From assembly GCF_019679435.2 (NCBI RefSeq), contig NZ_CP139781.1:4832001-4896000 (forward strand): a stretch of DNA of 64,000 nt, given 5' to 3'. Shown here piece after piece: positions 17,234-27,700 of the stretch. The notes below the pieces were generated by a model. It made no database searches and was not told the DNA's origin. It was given only the letters and a program-made list of their open reading frames with translations. The translations under genes were made by a program, and so were the position numbers. The DNA comes from Actomonas aquatica (GTDB taxonomy: Bacteria > Verrucomicrobiota > Verrucomicrobiia > Opitutales > Opitutaceae). Each line of letters starts with the position of its first letter. The first letter of the stretch is position 1.

Positions 17234-18537
17234 AGGGTGATGCTGCTCATGTTCTCGTAGGGCGGGAATCCGTGGAAGCCGCCGGTGACCAACTCCGGGA
17301 TGCCATCACCGTCGAAGTCCCCGGTGTCGGCGGTAATCAGTTGGATGGGAGTGCGCGCGACCGTGACGGGGGTGAAGGTTTCCGTTCCATCATTCAGCCA
17401 GGCAATGAGGGCCGGGGTCGCTGGATTCGACCAATCGCCAAAGCCGCTCACGGAGATGAGGTCGATGTCGCCATCGCCGTCCAGATCGGCCGGGGAGGGG
17501 GCGTAGGCGCCGCCCATGTAACCAATCCGCTGATACGTGAATTTGCCGGCCCCGTCGTTGCGCAACCACTGCAAGCCGTGCCAGGGGCGGGGGCCACGCA
17601 CGGAGTAATCAAAACCGTCACCGTTGGAAACGATCAGGTCCGGTCGACCGTCCTGGTTGAGGTCATGCACCTTCATGCCACTGCTGCCAAAATCCTCGTT
17701 GGTGGAGCCCCACAGAATGCTCTCGGCGAAGGTGTCGTCGCCTTGGTTGGTGAAGAGGTGCACCTCCTCCCACTCTTGGGTGATCAAGGCGGCAAAATCG
17801 GGCCGCCCGTCACCGTCGAAATCGGCGATCGGGGTGTGCACACAACCGGATTGGGCATTCACGCGGCGGGCGGTGAAGCGCCAGTCGCCTTCGTTTTTCA
17901 TCCATTGGGTTTCGCCCTGATCGTAGCCGAACTGCCCTACGACCAAGTCGAGTCGACCATCGGTGTGACCGCTGAAATTAGCCGCGCGCACGTCGGTGAC
18001 GCGGGCGGTGTTTTCGAGCAGGACGCGCGGTTGGAAACGTTGGTTGTCGAGATTCTCCAGCACGACCACCGCGCCGATGCGGTCGTTGTTGGGCATGATT
18101 TGGCCCATGCTGGCAACGAGCACGTCGAGCCGCCCGTTGCCGTAGAGATCGGCGGCCCAAACGTTGGCCGGACCGGCGATGTCCTCGCCGATGATATGCT
18201 CCACAAACACGTCCCGTGTCGCCTGGCGAATCCACCGCACCGTATTGGTGGAGGACTCGCAGTAGAGCACGTCGAGCAACCCGTCCTGATCGAGGTCGAA
18301 GACGTTGAGGTTGGTCACGAAGGGGCGGCCAAATTCTTCCACCGGGGCACCGATTGCTTGCGGAGCGTAGGCAATGGCCGGGGCGGCGCCAGACGTGCTG
18401 GCGGTCGCGATGGGGGCCGCCAACGGATCCTCCGGCGCGCTGGGCTTGATCAGTTGCACCCCCCCCCAGCCGATCACACCGCCGATCACAGCGCTGGCCA
18501 GCAGGGATGGCAGATGTTGGCGGAACGCGAAAGGCAT
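17218..18537 (-). CDS. FG-GAP/VCBS propeller protein with N-terminal anchor
   Basis: A 439-residue exported protein with one N-terminal hydrophobic helix (about 10-30) and a predicted single beta-propeller of FG-GAP blades (DLDQDGLLDVL, DFDGDGRPDFA, DLNQDGRPDLI, DLDGDGDIDLI). Between blades it has the striking segment LWGSTNEDFGSSGM and RGPRPWHGLQWL, nearly identical to one in the VCBS lipoprotein at 31409-32761, so these are paralogues. No ASPIC/UnbV tail. It begins 9 bases after the end of the membrane-protein gene upstream and overlaps the TPR gene downstream by 16 bases: a three-gene operon. Ligand unknown. Confidence 0.88.
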   Translation of the reverse strand: MPFAFRQHLPSLLASAVIGGVIGWGGVQLIKPSAPEDPLAAPIATASTSGAAPAIAYAPQAIGAPVEEFGRPFVTNLNVFDLDQDGLLDVLYCESSTNTVRWIRQATRDVFVEHIIGEDIAGPANVWAADLYGNGRLDVLVASMGQIMPNNDRIGAVVVLENLDNQRFQPRVLLENTARVTDVRAANFSGHTDGRLDLVVGQFGYDQGETQWMKNEGDWRFTARRVNAQSGCVHTPIADFDGDGRPDFAALITQEWEEVHLFTNQGDDTFAESILWGSTNEDFGSSGMKVHDLNQDGRPDLIVSNGDGFDYSVRGPRPWHGLQWLRNDGAGKFTYQRIGYMGGAYAPSPADLDGDGDIDLISVSGFGDWSNPATPALIAWLNDGTETFTPVTVARTPIQLITADTGDFDGDGIPELVTGGFHGFPPYENMSSITLWRRQ

Positions 18538-18546
18538 GGCCTCGAG

Positions 18547-21000
18547 TCAGTCCTGCTGCTGCGGTTGATTATGGGCGGCTCGCAGATCCGGCGGCAGCAG
18601 GCGCAGGGCGGCTTCGCGCAGTTCCGGTTCGGGGAAAGGCTCGTCTAGAATGCCGCACAGCAACATGAAGCGGTGGAGGGTCGGCGGGGTCACCGTGCGC
18701 AGGAGGAACTCGTCGACCTCATCCATGCAGAACTGGGCCTGCTCGCGCGCGAAGTCGGTTTTTTGGGCGAGCATCAGCAGGTTGGCGAGATTCACCCGCC
18801 GGTCCCACAGGAGGTCGCCGTCACGAGCATCCTCGAGGTAGGGCATGATCGCGTCCATCGCGCGTTCGAAGTCGGCCCGATTGCTCAACGCGACCGCGAT
18901 TTGCGCGCGCGCCACCAATCCACCCAGATCGGAGGGGAACGAGTCCTCCAGGGTTTTGGCGATGCCGAGGGCGAAACGTTTCTGGCCGGTCTCGACAAAA
19001 TACTCGCCGAGGCGACTGAGCGCGGTGGCGTTGTCTTGCACATCCACCACCTCAAAAATGACCGCGCCGTTGCCGTCGAAATCCTCGATCTCTGGCAGCG
19101 GATGATGCATCGCGCGCAGCCACCGGGGCGGCAGCCAGTTGTGCAGGAGGGCGACCAAGGTGTGCTGCGGTTGGGCGGCGCCGAGTCGCGCATACTCGTC
19201 GAGGAACGGGTCCCAGTTTGGCATCACGATGTGGGACAACTCACGCTGAGTCGCGAGCGCCTCGGCTTCGTCGGGGGAGGTCGCCGCCGCGATACGCACC
19301 GCTGCACCGAATCCCTCCTGGTTGCCTTGGTAAGGCGAACCGAGGCCTCGCACGCTCCCGTAGTAGTAAAGGGACGGCACCACTTCCGGCGGAGCCAGCA
19401 CCACCGAGCGGTAGTCGTTGGTGCGCTGCGTCAGCCAATAACCCAGATCACGTTCGATGAGGGTTTGCTCCTCGGCCGTTGTCAGAGCCTGTGCCTGCGC
19501 CGGGAGGGTGAGAGGCAGCACGCGCGCCAGACTCGGCAGCACGACGATCGCCGCCGCGATGATGAATCGTTTGCGCTGTGGCGCTTCGCGGCAGGTGGCC
19601 GCCAGCGCGGTCGCGCCCAGCACGGCGAGCGTGCCGGTGGTCATCCACCAAGATATTTGCGACCAGCCGATGATGATGCCGGCGATCACAGGACCGGCTG
19701 CCAACAGTGTAGCCTGGGCCATCCCCTCGGACAGGCGTTTGCCCAGATTCAGCACGAGCGTCAGTCCGAGCGTGCCGAGGATCGGCAGCGCCGTTGCCCA
19801 AAACGAGAGGCGCACGCCCTCGCGGTTCAGCCAATCCTTCAGGCCAGCGGCACGCTCCGCGCCAGGCAGGGGCGACATTTGTGCGCTCACCGCATCGCCG
19901 GCCAAAAACGCGTTCTGTTGAGTCATCGCCATCGCGACGGGCAGCGCCGCTAACGCGGCGAGGCCCAGCACCAGTTCGACGATGCCAACGCCGCGCAAGG
20001 GCCCGCGGCCGGCACGGGAAGCTTGAGTCAAACGCGCCGCCACCAGGCCGAGACCGAGCCAGGACACCGCATACAACGGGTGCACGTTGCGCAGCAAAAG
20101 CTCCGACAGATTCAGGCGGTCGGGGGCATTTTCCGCCAACCACGCCAGCAGCGTGCAACTGGCCCCCGCAATCGCCCACGTGCGCCACGGCAATGCCGCG
20201 CTTGCCACGGCGGTCGCCACATCCGCGGGGCGGTTCCGATTCGTCCACCATGCGGCCAGCGGTGCGGCGACGCCCAGTCCGATGATCACGGGTGCGGCGC
20301 GGTTGGGATCCACCCACAGGCCGAACGCCCCGGCCACCCCCGCCAGCAAAAACATCAGCCGCGGCTTCCACCCGGTTGCACCGATGAGCAATGGCAGCAC
20401 CGCGCCAATCACCGCCACCGTGGCGAGGCTGCGGTCGTTGGGGGAGCCGGGATAAAACGCACTCAGCACCGGATAGGTCATGCCCAGCCCGAGCGCTGCG
20501 ATCGCGGCCGCAAAGGCTCCCCAGCGCCACGCCACCAGCACCACCACCGGGATCGCCACCAACCAGTGCAACAACGGGTCGGCGAGCTTCAGGCCGTCCT
20601 CGATCGCAACTCCCACCGGCCGCTCATCATTTGCCCGCGCCTTGCCCAACGCCGCCAGCCACCAGCGGTAGGGTGACGGCGAATACACCGGGCGGGTGCG
20701 TGGCGCGTTGTCGTAGTCGACTTCGCGCAGGCGCCACGATTCGGCGGCAGTCATCAACTGCGCCTGGGCGATCCATTGAAAACTCTCCGCGTTGTGGTCC
20801 AACGGGATGAGGTAACGCTTGCCGTCGACGTAGCCGGTCGGCGACTCCGCATCGATCGCCGGGCGCGGCGTTTCGCGGTCCGCCACGGCATCGACCCGTT
20901 TGACGGCGGCCACGTCCACCCACGCGAGCAGCACGGCGGCGAGTAGACACAATCCGATCCAGACCAAGGAGCGTTGCCGGGGGCTTTGATTCATACGCAC
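18547..21000 (-). CDS. Large polytopic membrane protein, possibly STT3/GT-C-like
   Basis: An 817-residue protein with an N-terminal helix, about eleven further hydrophobic segments up to residue 510, and a soluble C-terminal region. The first large loop contains SFQWIAQAQLMTAAESWRL, then VDYDNAPRTRPVYSPSPYRWW, where an acidic pair and aromatic residues recall the catalytic loop of oligosaccharyltransferase STT3/AglB. Near the C-terminus, HIVMPNWDPFLDEYARL and helical repeats follow. I infer a GT-C-type fold from this layout but cannot confirm it. First gene of an operon with a VCBS propeller and a TPR protein, which suggests it acts with them in the envelope. Confidence 0.7.
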   Translation of the reverse strand: MRMNQSPRQRSLVWIGLCLLAAVLLAWVDVAAVKRVDAVADRETPRPAIDAESPTGYVDGKRYLIPLDHNAESFQWIAQAQLMTAAESWRLREVDYDNAPRTRPVYSPSPYRWWLAALGKARANDERPVGVAIEDGLKLADPLLHWLVAIPVVVLVAWRWGAFAAAIAALGLGMTYPVLSAFYPGSPNDRSLATVAVIGAVLPLLIGATGWKPRLMFLLAGVAGAFGLWVDPNRAAPVIIGLGVAAPLAAWWTNRNRPADVATAVASAALPWRTWAIAGASCTLLAWLAENAPDRLNLSELLLRNVHPLYAVSWLGLGLVAARLTQASRAGRGPLRGVGIVELVLGLAALAALPVAMAMTQQNAFLAGDAVSAQMSPLPGAERAAGLKDWLNREGVRLSFWATALPILGTLGLTLVLNLGKRLSEGMAQATLLAAGPVIAGIIIGWSQISWWMTTGTLAVLGATALAATCREAPQRKRFIIAAAIVVLPSLARVLPLTLPAQAQALTTAEEQTLIERDLGYWLTQRTNDYRSVVLAPPEVVPSLYYYGSVRGLGSPYQGNQEGFGAAVRIAAATSPDEAEALATQRELSHIVMPNWDPFLDEYARLGAAQPQHTLVALLHNWLPPRWLRAMHHPLPEIEDFDGNGAVIFEVVDVQDNATALSRLGEYFVETGQKRFALGIAKTLEDSFPSDLGGLVARAQIAVALSNRADFERAMDAIMPYLEDARDGDLLWDRRVNLANLLMLAQKTDFAREQAQFCMDEVDEFLLRTVTPPTLHRFMLLCGILDEPFPEPELREAALRLLPPDLRAAHNQPQQQD

Positions 21001-21148
21001 AAAAAGGGGTAGGGCGGGAGAAAACCCCCACTCAAGGTGGCCCCGCAGAGGCTGGCAAGCGCTGTCCCGGCGCGAGCCCGAACGACCCGGTCAACCTATA
21101 GCCTTACCTTGACTCATATGGAGGTGACCGCCTCCTTTGCTTCCGCCC

Positions 21149-24100
21149 ATGCCGACTGTCGCTACCCCTGCCTTTTCGACGGTGAGGTTTCGGTTTTGCC
21201 TATGCGCCGCTGCGGTCCTGAGCACCGTCGCTTTGCCCGCTTGGCTGGCCGGACAGACCTCTGCCCCTGAGTCGACTCCCTTCGCGCCCCGCAGTGAACG
21301 GAGCGGGTCCACGCTTTTCACGTCCCTGCCGGCCGCCCAGACCGGCGTGCTCACGGAAAACAACTACGCCGATCCACGCATGTGGGGCGATCGCTACCAG
21401 GAATTTGCCCTTGGGGGCATGGGCACCGGCATCGCCATCGGTGACTACGACGGCGACGGCCGCCCCGACATCTTTACCGTCAGCAAGACCGAGACCTGTC
21501 ACCTCTTTCGCAACCTCGGCGACTGGCGCTTCGAGGACGTGACCGATTCCGCCGGCATCACCGCCGGGTCCGCGCCCAAACCTGGCACCGGCTACCGCGG
21601 TGGCGACGGGCCCGACGGCCGCGATCCCGGCATATCGGCGTGGAAGCAGGGCGCCACCTTCGCCGACATCGACAACGACGGTGACCTCGATCTCTACGTC
21701 TGCCGCTGGGGCGTGCCCAACTGGCTTTTCATCAACCAGGGCGACGGCACCTTTACCGAGGAGGCCGCCGCCCGCGGTCTGGCCGTGGTGGATGCCTCGG
21801 GCGTCGGCGCCTTTGCCGACTACGATCGCGACGGTTTCCTCGATGTCTACGTGCAGACCAACATGCTCAACGCCAACGAGAGTCATGCCGGTCAGCGCGA
21901 CTTCCTCTTTCGCAATCGCGGCGTCGGCACCTTCGAGGATGTGACCGAGGCCGCCGGCATTTCCGGCCAGAACCTCGCGCACTCCTCCTCCTGGTGGGAC
22001 TACAATCAGGACGGCTGGCCCGACCTCTACGTGGCCAACGACTTTGCGCCGGCCGACTTCCTGTATCGAAACAATGGAGACGGCACCTTCACCGACGTCA
22101 TCCACGACGTGTTGCCCACCATGCCTTATTCTTCGATGGGCGCCGACCAGGGTGACGTGAACAACGACGGCCTGATCGACTTCCTCGTCGCCGACATGGC
22201 CACCACCTCGCACGAGAAGGATCAGCGCGGCATGGCCAGCTCCCGCGAGCTCAGTCGCGAGGACAGCGACAGCTTCACGCAGTCACCGCAACGGCTGCGC
22301 AATTGCCTCTACCTCAACACCGACATGCCGCACTTTCAGGAGGCGGGCGCCTTGGCCGGGCTCGGCGCGACCGACTGGACGTGGTCCATCCGCTGGGAGG
22401 ATTTGGACAACGATGGCTTCGCCGATCTGCACGTGACCAACGGCATGAATCGCGAATATCAAAACGCCGATCTGCGCCAGCGCATCATCCTTGCCGAAAA
22501 CCCCAACGTGCGCCTGCGCACCATGCGCGAGAGCGACATGCTGCGCGAAGCCAACTTCGCCTTTCGCAATCACGGTGACCTGGTCTTCGAAGAAGTCGGC
22601 GCGCAGTGGGGTCTCAACAAAGTGGGCGTGTCCTTCGGTGCCGCCATGGGCGACCTCGATGGCGACGGCGACCTCGACATCGTGCACGCCAACTACGGCG
22701 AGACGGTCGAAGTCTTGCGCAATGATACGCCCGCCACGCAGCACGCCATTCAGTTCGCGCTGCAAGGCACCCAATCCAATCGGCACGGCGTCGGTGCCCG
22801 CGTCGAAATCGAAACGACCGCCGGGCCGCAGGTGCGCGAGCTGGTGTTGGTGCGCGGTTACCTGTCGAACAGTGAACCCATCCTGCATTTCGGTCTCGGC
22901 GACGTGGATACGGTTCAGTCGATCAAGGTGCGCTGGCCGAGTGGGGTGGTGCAGCGTTTCACCGATCTGGCGGCCGGCCGTCGCTACGTGTTGACGGAGC
23001 CGGCCGCGGCCACCCCGCCCGCTCCCGAGGAGCCCGCGCCCGGTTATTTTGCCGATGTCACCGAAGCCAGCGGACTTGCCTTCACCTCGCGCGAAGGCGC
23101 CTTCCGGGAGAACACCCGCCAGCCGCTCGCGCCCACGCGCTTCGACCGGCTCGGTCCGGCGCTCGCGGTGGGTGACCTCAACGGCGACGGCCGCGACGAC
23201 CTGATTCTTGGCGGCACGACCGAATCACCCGCGCGCATCATCGCAGCGACCGGTGGCGGCAAGTTCGTCTCGGGCTCCATCGGCCAACTCACGGCGCACG
23301 CCACGCTCAACGACGGTCCGTTGCTGCTGCTGGATGTCGATGGTGACAACGACCTCGACCTGCTGCTCACGCGCACGACGGACAGCCTGCCGGCCGGTCA
23401 CGATGCGTTCCAACCGTTGCTGTTCCTCAACGCAGGCAACGGAGGCCTGAGCCCGGCCCCGGTGGGGGCCTTGCCGGAGCTCGCCCTCAGCGTGGGAGCG
23501 GTGGCCGCGGCGGACTTTGATCGGGATGGTCGCCTTGATGTTTTCCTCGGCGGTCGCGTCACGCCCGGCGAATACCCGACTCCTCCCGGCAGTGCGCTGC
23601 TGCACAATGAGGGCGGCCGCTTTTCGGTGGTCGCCGAAGCGCTCGAAAGCGTCGGTATGGTGACCTCCGCGCTATGGAGTGACATCGACGACGATGGCTG
23701 GCTCGACCTGCTGGTCGCGACGGAGTGGGGCGGGGTGCGGGCCTTCCGTAACGAGGCGGGGCGTAGTTTCTCCGATCAATCGACCGCCTGGGGCTTCGCT
23801 GCGGCGGGTAGCGGCTGGTGGACCTCGTTGGCCTCGGCGGATTTTAACGGTGACGGGAAGATGGACTATGTCGCGGGTAATGCTGGACTGAATACGCCCT
23901 ATCACGCTTCACCCGACGCCCCGGCGGTGCTCTTTCACGGCGACTTCCGCGGTCGGGGGCGAGGCGTGAAACGCTTGTTGGAGGCGCACTACGAGGACGG
24001 CCGCCTGTTGCCGCGACGCACCAGCAAGGTGTTGGGCGGTGTCATTCCGACGGTGCGCCGCAAGTTCCGCAGCAACGACGACTATGCGGCGGCCACGCTC

Positions 24101-24778
24101 GCAGAAATTGTGGGCGAGGACAAACTCGCCGCCGCCGATCGTTACGCAGCGACTGAACTACGCAGCGGCGTTTTCTTGAGCCAACCCAACGGTTCCTTTG
24201 CGTTTCAACCGCTGCCGCGCATCGCGCAGATCGCGCCCCTGCAAGGCGTCGTGACCGGTGACTTCGATGGCGATGGTTTGGCAGACATCGTGGCGATGCA
24301 GAACAGCTTTGCACCGATGCCGTTTACGGGCCGCTACGATGGCGGCGTGGGGCAATTCCTGCGCGGCGATGGCGCGGGCGGTTTTGTCGCGGTGCCGTCG
24401 GCTGAGAGCCGGATCAATCTGAAGGGCGACGCCAAGGCGCTGGTGCGGCTCGACTTCGATGGTGACGGTGTGCCCGACCTCTTCGGCACGCGCAACAACG
24501 GCGAAACCGTCGCTTTGCATACCCAAGTTGAGGGCGGCTTGGAGGTGCGATTGCCGTCCGCCGCTGCGGCGGGAGCGCGCGTGAGCCTGATCGCGCCGGA
24601 TGGACACCGGCAGGTGGAGGAACTGCACGTGGGCGCCGGTTACTTCAGCCAATCTGCGCCCAGCGCGTTCTTTACTCACGTGCCGGCCGGGGCGCGCCTC
24701 GAAGTGCGTTGGCCGGATGGGACCACGACGGAGCATGCCGTGCCGTCGGGCGAATCCCGGATCAGCTTGAGCCGATGA
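21149..24778 (+). CDS. Very large secreted VCBS/FG-GAP protein with ASPIC/UnbV domains
   Basis: A 1209-residue exported protein; the ATG at 21149 precedes a signal peptide (FCLCAAAVLSTVALPAWLAGQ). The first half is a propeller of FG-GAP blades starting GTGIAIGDYDGDGRPDIFTV and closed by an ASPIC/UnbV domain (about 545-618, NRHGVGARVEI to RWPSGVV). A linker rich in Pro/Ala leads to a second FG-GAP half (from about 640, YFADVTEASGLAF), and the protein ends in a second, weaker ASPIC-like segment (about 1125-1209, with VRWPDGTTTEH). It is a tandem paralogue of the next gene, which it overlaps (ATGA). Surface adhesion or ligand binding is inferred. Confidence 0.9.
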   Translation: MPTVATPAFSTVRFRFCLCAAAVLSTVALPAWLAGQTSAPESTPFAPRSERSGSTLFTSLPAAQTGVLTENNYADPRMWGDRYQEFALGGMGTGIAIGDYDGDGRPDIFTVSKTETCHLFRNLGDWRFEDVTDSAGITAGSAPKPGTGYRGGDGPDGRDPGISAWKQGATFADIDNDGDLDLYVCRWGVPNWLFINQGDGTFTEEAAARGLAVVDASGVGAFADYDRDGFLDVYVQTNMLNANESHAGQRDFLFRNRGVGTFEDVTEAAGISGQNLAHSSSWWDYNQDGWPDLYVANDFAPADFLYRNNGDGTFTDVIHDVLPTMPYSSMGADQGDVNNDGLIDFLVADMATTSHEKDQRGMASSRELSREDSDSFTQSPQRLRNCLYLNTDMPHFQEAGALAGLGATDWTWSIRWEDLDNDGFADLHVTNGMNREYQNADLRQRIILAENPNVRLRTMRESDMLREANFAFRNHGDLVFEEVGAQWGLNKVGVSFGAAMGDLDGDGDLDIVHANYGETVEVLRNDTPATQHAIQFALQGTQSNRHGVGARVEIETTAGPQVRELVLVRGYLSNSEPILHFGLGDVDTVQSIKVRWPSGVVQRFTDLAAGRRYVLTEPAAATPPAPEEPAPGYFADVTEASGLAFTSREGAFRENTRQPLAPTRFDRLGPALAVGDLNGDGRDDLILGGTTESPARIIAATGGGKFVSGSIGQLTAHATLNDGPLLLLDVDGDNDLDLLLTRTTDSLPAGHDAFQPLLFLNAGNGGLSPAPVGALPELALSVGAVAAADFDRDGRLDVFLGGRVTPGEYPTPPGSALLHNEGGRFSVVAEALESVGMVTSALWSDIDDDGWLDLLVATEWGGVRAFRNEAGRSFSDQSTAWGFAAAGSGWWTSLASADFNGDGKMDYVAGNAGLNTPYHASPDAPAVLFHGDFRGRGRGVKRLLEAHYEDGRLLPRRTSKVLGGVIPTVRRKFRSNDDYAAATLAEIVGEDKLAAADRYAATELRSGVFLSQPNGSFAFQPLPRIAQIAPLQGVVTGDFDGDGLADIVAMQNSFAPMPFTGRYDGGVGQFLRGDGAGGFVAVPSAESRINLKGDAKALVRLDFDGDGVPDLFGTRNNGETVALHTQVEGGLEVRLPSAAAAGARVSLIAPDGHRQVEELHVGAGYFSQSAPSAFFTHVPAGARLEVRWPDGTTTEHAVPSGESRISLSR

Positions 24779-27700
24779 TGCGTTTGCTGCTTCCGCTCTT
24801 AGCGTTGGCGACGGTCTCCAGCGCCCAGATCGAGTCGGTGCCCCTCGCGCCCCGCTCGCAGCCGGACGGGACCACGCTGTTTACGACCCTCGTCCCCGCG
24901 CGCACGGGAATTGTCACAACCAACAACTACGATGACCCGCGCATGTGGGCGGAGTTTTATCGGGAGCTGACTTTCGGCGGTATGGGCACGGGTGTCGCGA
25001 TCGGCGACTACGACGGCGACGGTCGGCCCGACGTGTTTGTAGTCTCGAAGACCGAAACCTCGCGCCTCTTCCGCAACCTCGGGGACTGGCGCTTCGAGGA
25101 CGTGACCACCCGCGCCGGTTTGCCGCTCAACGAGGGTGAACCCGGCGAGAAAGACTGGGAGCAGGGCGCGTCGTTTGCCGATATCGATAATGACGGCGAC
25201 CTCGACCTCTACGTCTGCCGTTACGCGGCGCCCAACCTGTTGTATTTAAATCGTGGAGACGGCACCTTCCGCGAGGAGGCGGCAGCGCGGGGTTTGGACA
25301 TCGTGGACGGGTCCGGCGTGGGCACGTTCTGCGACTACGACGGTGACGGCTGGCTCGATGTTTACGTGCTCACCAACATGATGGATTACGTCAATAACCC
25401 CGACGGTCGTCGCGACTACCTGTTGCGTAATCGGGGGGACGGCACCTTTGAGGACGTGACGGTGCGGGCGGGCATCAGCGGCGTGACCGCCGGGCACTCC
25501 GCGACGTGGTGTGACTTTGATGCTGACGGCCATCCCGACATCTGGGTGGCCAACGATTTCGCCACGCCCGACCGCTACTACCACAACAACGGCGACGGCA
25601 CCTTCACCAACATCATCAACGACGCGGTGCCGCACATGTCGCACTACTCGATGGGGGCTGACTTTGCCGATGTGAACAACGACGGCCGCTTTGACCTGCT
25701 GGTGGCCGATATGGCGACGACCTCGCACGAAAAGGATCAGCGCAGCATGGCGGGCTCACGGGTGCGCGGGCAGAAGATTGACGAGACCTCACCAGTGCCG
25801 CCCCAATACATGCGCAACGCCCTGCATCTCAATGCCGGCAATGGTCGGTTCCGCGAGGCGGCGGTGCTTGCGGGATTGCGGGCGACTGACTGGACCTGGT
25901 CGCCGCGATTTGAGGACTACGACAACGATGGTCGGGTGGACCTCACCGTGACCAACGGCATGAATCGCGAGTATCACGGCGCCGATTTGTTGGAGCGCAT
26001 CATGATCTCGGAAAATCCCGGCGCGCCCATTCGTATCATGTTGGACAGCCCGGTGCTGGAGGAGGCCAACCTCGCGTTTCGTAACGAGGGTGACCTGCGG
26101 TTTAGCCAGATCTCCACCGAGTGGGGCTTTGCCCGCAACGGGGTGAGTTTTGGTTCGGCCACCGGCGACCTGGATGGCGATGGCGACCTCGACCTCGTGC
26201 ACGGCAATTACCAAGGACCGCCGTCGGTTTACCGCAACGACAGCACCAGCGGGCATCGCATCACCCTCGCGCTGCAGGGCACGGCCTCCAACCGGCGCGG
26301 CGTCGGCGCGATCGTGCGACTGCGCACAGCAGATGGGCAGGAGCAGGTGCGGCAGTTGATTCCCAATCGGGGTTACCTTTCCACCAGCCAGCCTCTGGTG
26401 CATTTTGGTCTCGGCGAGCAGGAGCACATCGCCGAGCTGGTCGTGCAGTGGCCGAGTGGATACGAACAGCGCTTCACCGACCTCGCCGCCGATCGGCACT
26501 ACACCGTGACCGAAGCTGGCGATACTCCGGTGACACCGCCGTCGAACCCCGTGCCCCTTTTTCGCGAAGTGGCCGCGACGCACGGGATGGATCTGCCGGG
26601 CGCGGAACGCATCGTTGATGAGCCCAACGGGCAGCCGCTGCTGCCGTTTCGCTTTAACCGGCCGGGACCGCTGGTAACTGTCGGCAACCTGAACGGTGAC
26701 GCGCACCCGGACCTGGTGGTGAGCGGCACCTCGATGGAATCGCCGCGCATCCTGATCGGGACCGGTAGTGATCGTTTTAATTCCGTCGCGGCGCCGCCGT
26801 TGGCGGGTGACAGTCGCCTGCCGATGGGGCCGGTGCTGCTCTTCGATTCCGACGGTGATGGGCGCGACGATTTGCTGGTGACGCGCACGGGCGCGAACAC
26901 GCGGCTGCGCGATACGGCCTATCAGCCGACCCTCTTTCTCAATCGCGGTGGGTTTTCGCCGGCACCGGAGGGCACGCTGCCTGACCTGCCGATTAGTGTC
27001 GGTGCGGTGGTGGCGGCCGACTGGGATGGTGACGGCGACGACGACCTTTTTATCGGCGGTCGCATCGCGCCAGGCGCTTACCCGAGCGCGCCGCGCAGCG
27101 CAATGCTGCGCAATGACGGCGGAACGTTTGTCGACATCACGCCCGAGCCGCTGAGTCGCACCGGCATGGTGACGGCGGCGCAGGCGGTGGACCTCGATGG
27201 TGACGGCCAGCTGGATCTCGTGCTGATGACGGACTGGGGCACCGTGCAGTGGTGGCGCAACGACGGTGGCGAGTGGATTGATGCGTCGGTGACGAGCGGT
27301 TTTGACGCGGCGGGCACAGGCTGGTGGCGGTCGCTGGCGGTGGCCGATTTTAACGGTGACGGACGGCTCGACGTGGCGGCCGGTAATGTCGGTCTGAATA
27401 CGTATTACGGCGACGGTCCGGCGGTGGCGATTTTGGGCAATTTCAGCGGACGGCGGCGGGGTAGTCCGACGCTCGTCGAAGCCTACTACGAAGCGGGAAA
27501 GTTGTTCCCGCGGCGCGAGCGCAAGGACCTCACCGGGCAGGTGCGCGCCTTGCAGCGCAAGTATCGCTTCACGGTCGATTACGCCGACCAGACGATCGAC
27601 GCGTTGTTCGACGCCGAGCAACTGGCCGCGGCGCGGCGTTGGGAGGCGGAGCAGTTCCAAAGTGGAGTGTTTCTAAGTCAGCCCGACGGCACGTGGCGTT

